From assembly GCA_900320565.1 (NCBI GenBank), contig ONSR01000013.1, positions 1-59,489 of the forward strand: a DNA stretch of 59,489 nucleotides, given 5' to 3'. Below, one piece after another: positions 53,649-59,489 of the stretch. The notes under the pieces were generated by a model. That model saw only the letters and a list, made by a program, of their open reading frames with translations. It searched no databases and was not told the origin of the DNA. The stretch comes from an uncultured Prevotellaceae bacterium. Its GTDB lineage: Bacteria; Bacteroidota; Bacteroidia; Bacteroidales; Bacteroidaceae. Numbering within the stretch: the stretch's first letter is position 1; every line of letters begins with the position of its first letter. The position numbers and the translations under genes are program-made.

Positions 53649-54509
53649 TTAGAACTCCAGGTCTGCCCAATGTGGGTTGTGGTCGGACAGCATGTGTTGG
53701 AGGTCGGGTATCTCGATATGAGAGCGATTGACGCTGATGTTGGGCGTGATGAAGATGAAGTCAATCTTCTCGCGTTTGAGTGGCGGAAGCTGGCAGAACT
53801 GATGCCAAGTGTAGGTCGTTCCCGTATGATTGGGCGTCATGTGATAGGCATCATTCATTTTGAACGTGTTAGTAGTCATCGTGGTATATGCCTCGTCATC
53901 CTCCGTGACGTTGAAGTCGCCCGTTACAACGGCAGGTTGATTGCCCACAATCTCCTGAATCTTCTTCATGATGAGCTTGGCGCTCTCACGACGAGCCTTG
54001 ACGCCAACGTGGTCGAAGTGCGTGTTGACAGCCATGAAGACCTTGCCCGTCTGCTTGTCCTTGAGTTTGGCATAGCTGGCAATACGCTCTATTGCTGCGT
54101 CCCAACCCTTCGAGCCAGGCACATCTGGCGTTTCGCTCAACCAGAAATTACCCTTTTCGAGGACATCGAACTTATCTTTCAGGAAGAAAACAGGCGAATA
54201 TTCTCCACCCTGTTTACCATCGTGACGCCCCACCCCAACATAGTCGTATTCAGGCAGACGGGCAAGCAAGTCCTCGAGCTGAACATGGAGAACCTCCTGC
54301 ATACCCACGATTTCGATGTGGTTCCGCTTAATGTAATTGGCAACTCTGTCCTTTCGAACGCTCCATCCAAAGCCGGCTCGCTCGTCGCCATCGTTCTGCA
54401 GACGGATGTTGAAGGTGCCCCATCTTATCTGACATTTCTGTGCGTCTGTGGTTTGACAATTTGCCGTCAAAGGCAAAAACATAAGGAGGAATAAGAGTAG
54501 ATGTTTCAT
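53649..54509 (-). CDS. Exported endonuclease/exonuclease/phosphatase (EEP) family hydrolase
   Basis: The 286-aa protein has a signal peptide (MKHLLLFLLMFLPLTANC) and the EEP fold: GTFNIRLQND (N), GMQEVL (E), NTHFDHVG (DH), TGDFNVTED (GDFN) and SDHNPHWADLEF (catalytic SDH). The family cleaves phosphodiesters or phosphates (nucleic acid, phospholipid or sugar phosphate). I use ATG 54509; a longer frame reads into repeats. It is divergent from ssb. Confidence 0.9.
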   Translation of the reverse strand: MKHLLLFLLMFLPLTANCQTTDAQKCQIRWGTFNIRLQNDGDERAGFGWSVRKDRVANYIKRNHIEIVGMQEVLHVQLEDLLARLPEYDYVGVGRHDGKQGGEYSPVFFLKDKFDVLEKGNFWLSETPDVPGSKGWDAAIERIASYAKLKDKQTGKVFMAVNTHFDHVGVKARRESAKLIMKKIQEIVGNQPAVVTGDFNVTEDDEAYTTMTTNTFKMNDAYHMTPNHTGTTYTWHQFCQLPPLKREKIDFIFITPNISVNRSHIEIPDLQHMLSDHNPHWADLEF

Positions 54510-54530
54510 AATATTGTTAGCTTGTGAGTA

Positions 54531-54538
54531 CAAAATTA
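54531..54538 (-). promoter_or_regulatory. Promoter -7 element TAATTTTG of the EEP hydrolase gene
   Basis: The complement reads TAATTTTG, about 22 nt before ATG 54509, in the region shared with ssb. Confidence 0.45.
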
Positions 54539-54540
54539 CG

Positions 54541-54577
54541 AAATAATTGTGAATTGTGAATTGTGAATTATGAATTA
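54541..54577. repeat. GAATTGTGAATTATGAATTA dispersed repeat
   Basis: Repeats of GAATTGTGAATT/ATGAATTAT lie between the divergent EEP and ssb promoters, a member of the ATTCATAATT family. Confidence 0.7.
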
Positions 54578-54582
54578 TTTTA

Positions 54583-54590
54583 TATCTTTG
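54583..54590 (+). promoter_or_regulatory. Promoter -7 element TATCTTTG of ssb
   Basis: TATCTTTG lies 21 nt before ATG 54612 and rules out the in-frame start at 54570. Confidence 0.65.
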
Positions 54591-54611
54591 CAAAGAAAAA
54601 GGAAGAAAGAT

Positions 54612-54971
54612 ATGAATAAGGTAATGTTAATAGGCAACGTCGGGAGAGACCCCGAGGTTAAATATGTTGACGCAGGAGTTTGCGTGGCAAGTGTGAGACT
54701 GGCAACGACGGAACGCGGCTATACGTTGCAGAACGGAACAGAAGTGCCTGAGCGTACGGAATGGCACAACGTCGTGCTTTGGCGCAAACTGGCAGAAGTG
54801 GTCGAGAAATACGTGCATAAGGGCGACAAACTCTTCATCGAAGGACAGATTCACACACGCACTTACGATGACCAGAACGGCATTCGTCGCACCGTTACGG
54901 AGATTTGGGCAGAATCGTTGGAGATGCTTTCGCCCAAGCCTCAAACGCCAGAACAGCCTCAGAATCAATAA
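54612..54971 (+). CDS. ssb: Single-stranded DNA-binding protein
   Basis: The 119-aa OB-fold protein (MNKVMLIGNVGRDPEVKYVD, then VRLATTERGYT, WHNVVLWRKLAE) coats single-stranded DNA. The C-terminus ends SPKPQTPEQPQNQ and lacks the acidic D-D-x-P-F tip that most bacterial SSBs use to recruit partner proteins, so it may be a secondary SSB. It sits before gldE, a usual order in Bacteroidetes. Confidence 0.93.
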   Translation: MNKVMLIGNVGRDPEVKYVDAGVCVASVRLATTERGYTLQNGTEVPERTEWHNVVLWRKLAEVVEKYVHKGDKLFIEGQIHTRTYDDQNGIRRTVTEIWAESLEMLSPKPQTPEQPQNQ

Positions 54972-54991
54972 TTCAAGCTCATGAAGTAGCC

Positions 54992-55077
54992 AGTAGTTAA
55001 GTAGTTAAGTAGTAAAGCCGAATGCTTGGGAAGCAGAAAACAAGCGAAAGAGGTACTGGCTTAACTACTTAACTACT
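54992..55077. repeat. Inverted repeat of TTAACTACTTAACTACT type
   Basis: AGTAGTTAAGTAGTTAA (54992-55008) is the complement of TTAACTACTTAACTACT (55061-55077), a 17-bp inverted repeat around GGGAAGCAGAAAACAAGC. It lies between ssb and gldE and could form a stable mRNA hairpin. Confidence 0.7.
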
Positions 55078-55136
55078 CACTACTTAACTACAAAAGCCTG
55101 ATAACTTCAGACGTTAAATAAATAAGATTCCCAAAT

Positions 55137-56456
55137 ATGCTTAACTGGCAAGAGTTAATCGACCAAATCTGTACAGTAAGTGTCCACATGCCTTCGACAG
55201 GCGTATGGATTGCTTTCGGCATAGTTATCGTGCTGCTCCTGTGCTCTGGCTTCGTCTCGGCAAGCGAGATAGCCTTCTTCAGCCTCACGCCCAACGACAG
55301 AAGTACCATCGACGAGGGCGAGCATAAAGCCGACGAGAAAGTGGCTTCTCTGCTCGACGATAGCGAACGTCTGCTCGCCACAATCCTCATCAGCAACAAC
55401 TTGGTGAACGTTGCCGTCATCATCATCCTGTATTTCTGCTTCGACAAGACCATCGACTTCGGACAGGCAGTATGGCTCGAGTTCCTCGTCATGACGGTGC
55501 TCCTCACCTTCCTGCTCTTGCTCTTTGGCGAGATAATTCCCAAAACCTACAGCGCTCAGCATGCGCTTGCCTTCTGTCGATTCGCCGCTCCGAAGCTGCA
55601 GGTACTGAGCAAAGTGTTCTGGCCCTTGAGTAAACTGCTCATTCGAAGCAAAGTCATCACAAAACGCCTTGCCAATCACGAAGCAGATATGCTGACGGTA
55701 GATGACTTGGAGAAGGCTATGGAACTGACCGACAAGAAGGATATCGCCGAGGAGAGCAACATGCTGAAGGGCATCATCCGCTTCGGAGGCGAGATGGTGA
55801 AAGAGATTATGACGAGCCGCGTCGATATTGTTGACCTCGACATAAAGGACTCTTTCAAAGACGTGCTTGCCTGCATCGTGGCGAACAACTACAGTCGCAT
55901 CCCCGTTTATCAAGATTCGCAAGACAACATAAAAGGCGTGCTCTACATCAAAGACCTCCTGCCCCACCTCGGCAAGCCTCAAGGCTTTCGTTGGCAGACA
56001 CTCATCCGTCCCGCTTACTTCGTGCCTGAAACGAAGATGGTGGACGACCTCCTCCGCGACTTCCAAGCAAACAAAGTGCACATCGCCATTGTGGTAGATG
56101 AGTTCGGAGGCACCAGCGGAATCGTCACGATGGAGGACATCTTGGAGGAAATCGTGGGCGAAATCAACGATGAATACGACGACGAGGAGAAGCCCTACCA
56201 GCGTCTCAATCAAAACACCTACATCTTCGAGGCAAAGACACTCATGTCGGACTTCACAAAGATACTGGGTTTCGACGACGATTACTTCGAGAACATCGAG
56301 GGCGAGGCAGAGACTTTGGCAGGATTATTGCTGGAGATTAAGGGAGAGTTCCCTGCCCAAGGCGAACGAATAGAGTACAAACGCTTCACTTTCGACGTGC
56401 TTGAAGTTGAGAAACGACGTATCGTGAAAGTAAAGGTGATTGTCCATAACGACTAA
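55137..56456 (+). CDS. gldE: GldE-like hemolysin/CorC family protein
   Basis: The 439-aa protein has an N-terminal CNNM (DUF21) membrane domain with about three to four helices, two CBS domains (about 200-330; VANNYSRIPVYQDSQDN and AIVVDEFGGTSGIVTMEDIL), and a CorC_HlyC C-terminal domain. GldE is tied to gliding motility and type IX secretion in Bacteroidetes but is also found in non-gliders. ATG 55137 follows the inverted repeat. Confidence 0.87.
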   Translation: MLNWQELIDQICTVSVHMPSTGVWIAFGIVIVLLLCSGFVSASEIAFFSLTPNDRSTIDEGEHKADEKVASLLDDSERLLATILISNNLVNVAVIIILYFCFDKTIDFGQAVWLEFLVMTVLLTFLLLLFGEIIPKTYSAQHALAFCRFAAPKLQVLSKVFWPLSKLLIRSKVITKRLANHEADMLTVDDLEKAMELTDKKDIAEESNMLKGIIRFGGEMVKEIMTSRVDIVDLDIKDSFKDVLACIVANNYSRIPVYQDSQDNIKGVLYIKDLLPHLGKPQGFRWQTLIRPAYFVPETKMVDDLLRDFQANKVHIAIVVDEFGGTSGIVTMEDILEEIVGEINDEYDDEEKPYQRLNQNTYIFEAKTLMSDFTKILGFDDDYFENIEGEAETLAGLLLEIKGEFPAQGERIEYKRFTFDVLEVEKRRIVKVKVIVHND

Positions 56457-56460
56457 AAAG

Positions 56461-56491
56461 AAAGGAAGCTTCGATTGAGGCTTCCTTCTTT
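56461..56491. terminator. Bidirectional intrinsic terminator
   Basis: AAGGAAGC (56462-56469) pairs with GCTTCCTT (56480-56487), with an A-run on one side and TCTTTGTCTT on the other, between the convergent gldE and TPR-protein genes. Confidence 0.75.
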
Positions 56492-56519
56492 GTCTTATTG
56501 GTTTCCTTGCTGATTCTTA

Positions 56520-57743
56520 TTACTTCTGATTGAGCAGGCGGTCTATCTCGTCGAACTCATCACCAAGATTGAGGTTGAGGTAGATGCGATAGAGCGGCGA
56601 GCCCCAACGGTCTATCCTGTCAGGTTGCAGCTTGCGAACCATTTCCATGCAGGGACGAGCCTGCCGATAGTATTCCTGAATGACTTGTTTTGCATCAAAA
56701 TAATCAGGATGATTCACATCTTTGGGGCATGATTCCTGAGCAACCACAGCCATATTCAGATAGGCTATACCTTTATTATAATAGGCATCGGCGAAGTCCT
56801 GCTGAAGGGCAATGCAACTGTCTGCATAGGCTATGCAGGAGTCGTATTTCTCTTCGGAGAGATAACTCTTCGACTTGGCATAATGATAAATAGGCTTGTT
56901 GCCAACTTGACCGATAAGTCTGTCTGCCAGTTTCCGCTCGACGTCGAACCTTCTCTGCCGGTTACACCAATCGGAGAGCTGCACGAAGAACCAGTCGTGA
57001 CGCGGATACTTGATGACGCCATCCTTCAGGGAAGCGAGCCAAGCCGTATCATTACCGAGAGCTCCGTAAGAGCGGACCTTGTATTCCTGCAGGATAGCTG
57101 CCGTAGTTGGGTCGGTATATGAGATTGCGGCATCGGCATGCTTCACCGTTCCGGCATAGTTGTCTGTGAGGAAAGCCGAGACTGTTGCCCAAAGCGTGGC
57201 GCTCGAATCAGGTGAAAGTTCGCAATAATTGTCGAAGAATGGATAAGCTGCCGCATAGTTCTTCTTGGCAAGGAAGAACTTACCGCCGCTCAGCATGTTG
57301 CGTAGATGCTTCATGCGCAGGGAATGCGTCCTGTTCCTGTAGGAAGGATGGCACTTTCCCTTTGCATCCGGAAGCACATCAACGCTGTCGCAGAGGCGAA
57401 GCTGCCCATACATATCGCAAAGCTTGTTGAAGAACTTAGCCGTATCGTAAGGCTGTTTGAGGTAAGCCTTCTGATTCTCTATGGCATTGACAGACTCCTC
57501 GAGCAAAGCGGCAGAGTAGTATATCTTCGCCTTCTGCTTGTTCTGAAGTTCAGGGCGGGCAAGCGCATCAAGCAATGCTTTGCGAGCCGCATCCTGATCC
57601 CTCAGGTTCTTTACTGCATTCCTTGCATTCTTGTAGAGCGTTGCAAGTTTCTCCTGCTTCGGCTTCTCAGGCTTCTCTTTCTTGGCGGGACTTACCGTAA
57701 GAAAGGCTGGGAACAAGAATGCAAGGAACAATACCCACCTCAT
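56520..57743 (-). CDS. Exported TPR-like protein
   Basis: The 407-aa protein has a signal peptide (MRWVLFLAFLFPAFLTV) followed by repeated helical pairs characteristic of tetratricopeptide repeats (KIYYSAALLEESVNAIENQ; YNKGIAYLNMAVV; ILQEYKVRSYGALG). It probably scaffolds periplasmic assemblies. Its start lies 77 nt inside the preceding gene's open frame. I do not recognise a named family. Confidence 0.75.
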   Translation of the reverse strand: MRWVLFLAFLFPAFLTVSPAKKEKPEKPKQEKLATLYKNARNAVKNLRDQDAARKALLDALARPELQNKQKAKIYYSAALLEESVNAIENQKAYLKQPYDTAKFFNKLCDMYGQLRLCDSVDVLPDAKGKCHPSYRNRTHSLRMKHLRNMLSGGKFFLAKKNYAAAYPFFDNYCELSPDSSATLWATVSAFLTDNYAGTVKHADAAISYTDPTTAAILQEYKVRSYGALGNDTAWLASLKDGVIKYPRHDWFFVQLSDWCNRQRRFDVERKLADRLIGQVGNKPIYHYAKSKSYLSEEKYDSCIAYADSCIALQQDFADAYYNKGIAYLNMAVVAQESCPKDVNHPDYFDAKQVIQEYYRQARPCMEMVRKLQPDRIDRWGSPLYRIYLNLNLGDEFDEIDRLLNQK

Positions 57744-59058
57744 AACTATGAAGCAACTTGTCCATTTCGGCAGCTTTGGCAGCCTGCCCTGTAACAGAGT
57801 AGCACTGACGAAGTTCGAATGCCCACTTCATGGGTTCATCAGGAACACATTCGCGAGCTTTCTCGAAGAAAGGAATTGCCTCGCCGAAGATGCTTCTCGT
57901 CTTCTCGAGAGTCTTCTTTGCCTCGGCTTGGTTCTTTATTGTGCTGACTGTAGCGTTCAGAGCCAGAGCCTTACGATACTTGCAAAGGCCAGCTTGATAC
58001 CACCCTTCGTAGTTGTCGCTCTGCAGTTCTGTGCACTTCATGTAGGCCTCGAATGCTTCGTCGTACTTCTCCTGCTCGAACAGCTTGTAGGCCTTACCGT
58101 ACTGAGCGATGTAGATATCCGGCTCCTTAGCGAGGATTTCATCGACGTATTGCATCGTCAGGTTGCTTGAAGGCCCTGCCTGCTTGTCTTGCTTGAGGAA
58201 ATGGGAAATCAGGATCTGGATGAAGTCTTCGTTTGCCTTGGGGTCTTTCAGTGTGAAGTCGCGCACGAAGTTTGCCCAAGCAACTGTATCGCCACGTTCA
58301 CGGAAAGACTCTGCCATCACTTGTTTAGTACCGGCTGCGCCTTCGGCAAACTGGATGGCTTTTTCGTAGAGTCCGTCCATCTTGTCGTACATCTTACCTT
58401 CGTGAGCGGTATGGAAGGCATAGTAAGCAATCTGCTCTGCAGGGATGCGGAGCTGTGCCTTGTCTGCCACTTCGGGGTATTTCTGCGTGTAGTTCATTGC
58501 TGTCTCGAAGGATTCGAGTGCTTTGTCGTACCTGCCGCAATCGCTGTTGAACTGAGCTGCATAGATGTAGTAGTCGCCGCTTTGTGCCAGGTTAGCGATT
58601 CTGTTCTTGATGTAAACTTCATTTCCAGCTTCGCCCTTCGTGACCTTTGTATTCTTGATTTCGCCTTGCAGAGCATCTGTCATGTTCTTCAGGTTGGTGT
58701 AGAAGAATGCTGTGTCGAAGGGTTCCTTGTTGACGGCATGCTGAAGCATCATGTTATGAGGGAAGAATGTCATCTCCACATAAGTCTTGTATGCTTCGCC
58801 CAGCTTGTTTTCAGGGACACCGCCACTCTTGAGTGCTTTGCGGATGATGGCCTGACTCTTTTTGCATTCAGTCATGATTTCCTCTTCGGAAGCAGTCTTC
58901 TCGTTTATCTTAGCTGTGATGGCTTCGTTAATCTTCTGAGCCTCTGCCATTTGAGCTTTTGCTTCTTTCTGAAGGGCCTTGAGGGCTGCCTTATCTACCT
59001 GTCCCATGATGGTACCGACACTGAGGAGCAGTGCCATCGAAAGCATAATCTTTTTCAT
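57667..59058 (-). CDS. Exported TPR-like protein
   Basis: The 463-aa protein has a signal peptide (MKKIMLSMALLLSVGTIMGQ), a charged coiled coil (about 25-75) and several TPRs (AAQFNSDCGRYDKALESFE; AQYGKAYKLFEQEKYDEAFEAY; NYEGWYQAGLCKYRKAL). It lies 32 nt after gyrA and is probably cotranscribed. The last 30 residues (SYEVGIVPCILVPSLSYGKS) overlap the next gene in another frame and look like an extension past the natural end, so a small 3' frameshift or stop loss is possible. Confidence 0.8.
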   Translation of the reverse strand: MKKIMLSMALLLSVGTIMGQVDKAALKALQKEAKAQMAEAQKINEAITAKINEKTASEEEIMTECKKSQAIIRKALKSGGVPENKLGEAYKTYVEMTFFPHNMMLQHAVNKEPFDTAFFYTNLKNMTDALQGEIKNTKVTKGEAGNEVYIKNRIANLAQSGDYYIYAAQFNSDCGRYDKALESFETAMNYTQKYPEVADKAQLRIPAEQIAYYAFHTAHEGKMYDKMDGLYEKAIQFAEGAAGTKQVMAESFRERGDTVAWANFVRDFTLKDPKANEDFIQILISHFLKQDKQAGPSSNLTMQYVDEILAKEPDIYIAQYGKAYKLFEQEKYDEAFEAYMKCTELQSDNYEGWYQAGLCKYRKALALNATVSTIKNQAEAKKTLEKTRSIFGEAIPFFEKARECVPDEPMKWAFELRQCYSVTGQAAKAAEMDKLLHSYEVGIVPCILVPSLSYGKSRQEREA

Positions 59059-59090
59059 GTCTTATAATAATTTAATGTATAAAACTTGCT

Positions 59091-59489
59091 TTATTGTTGT
59101 TCGCTTGTTTCTGTTGTTTCTTGTGTTTCAGCGCCTTCTTCTGTTTCCGGCTCTTCGTCGGCACGAGGAACTACGCTGAGGTGCGAGATGACGTCGTTGC
59201 GCTTCTTCAGCTCGATGACCTTCGTACCTTGTGTGACGCGACTCTTCGTTTCCTTGATGACATCGGCATGCAGGCGGATTGTTGTGCCGCTCTTGTTGAT
59301 AATCATCAGGTCGTCTTCGTCCTTCACAACGGTGATGGCAACGAGGTAGCCTGTCTTCTCGGTGATGTCGAGGGTCTTGACGCCCTTAGCATGACGGCTT
59401 GTCTTGCGATAGACATCTTCGTCGTCGATTTTCACTCTGGTTCTCTTGCCGAAGCCGTTCTCGCTGAGCACCATGATGCTTTCCGTCTC
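59091..59489 (-). CDS. gyrA: DNA gyrase subunit A, C-terminal part (partial)
   Basis: The last 133 residues of GyrA are present and the gene continues past the window. VLSENGFGKRTRV and AKGVKTLDITEKTGYLVA are blades of the C-terminal beta-pinwheel that wraps DNA. The tail (PETEEGAETQETTETSEQQ) is acidic as in other gyrases, where it modulates supercoiling. Confidence 0.92.
   Translation of the reverse strand, partial: ETESIMVLSENGFGKRTRVKIDDEDVYRKTSRHAKGVKTLDITEKTGYLVAITVVKDEDDLMIINKSGTTIRLHADVIKETKSRVTQGTKVIELKKRNDVISHLSVVPRADEEPETEEGAETQETTETSEQQ

Overview
The window reads as a chromosomal segment of a Bacteroidales bacterium, most likely Prevotella or a close relative. The reasons are TAnnTTTG-type -7 promoters in front of many genes, few Shine-Dalgarno sites, families typical of the phylum (DUF4494, DUF5687, GldE, GH92, Golvesin/amidase, SLC13-cysCDN-sulfotransferase) and neighbourhoods such as ftsK-lolA-trxB and ssb-gldE. 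No rRNA, integrase, transposase or CRISPR array was seen. One tRNA, Gly(CCC), is present.

Region 1 (1-7.9 kb) is accessory. A leftward primase-helicase pair (CHC2/Toprim-like primase and D5/P4-type SF3 helicase) looks like the replication module of an integrative element or phage satellite. Divergent from it lies a compact unit: an XRE-HicB-like regulator that is almost leaderless, a structured non-coding RNA of about 225 nt with its own promoter and terminator, an EcoRI-family adenine methyltransferase, and a DUF262-HNH nuclease followed by a strong terminator. I regard this as the best candidate in the window for an undescribed defence or modification system. Related repeats in inverted orientation (core GGACAATAG) lie at 1-130 and 7752-7890 and bracket the island.

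Region 2 (7.9-21 kb) is core: acyltransferase, secreted Golvesin/amidase protein, YgiQ radical SAM protein, DUF4494, YggS, Tex and RadA. Region 3 (19.1-24.9 kb) is an SLC13 transporter-cysC-cysD-cysN-sulfotransferase run that makes PAPS and uses it. No PAPS reductase is present, and the order matches the B. thetaiotaomicron steroid/cholesterol sulfonation locus as I remember it. Region 4 (25.5-31.5 kb) holds HU, a GH92 mannosidase, a Tat-exported aldo/keto reductase with Fe-S motifs plus an FMN-binding partner, YhhN, tRNA-Gly and rubrerythrin. Region 5 (31.6-37.5 kb, leftward) is hisG-hisD-hisC-hisB-recR-small membrane protein-GNAT.

Region 6 (37.9-59.5 kb) carries an acyl-CoA ligase with a frameshifted N-terminus, ftsK-lolA-trxB, a DUF5687/ABC unit with a putative surface protein, a Gate-domain membrane protein, valS, a zinc metalloprotease, an EEP hydrolase divergent from ssb-gldE, two TPR-like periplasmic proteins and the 3' end of gyrA.

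Two genome-scale patterns stand out. Six intergenic loci carry tandem arrays with an exact 22-bp period and a shared unit. Several other short dispersed repeat families have entered reading frames in frame (tex twice, radA, yggS, lolA, the amidase signal peptide, the acyltransferase C-terminus and the hisB N-terminus).
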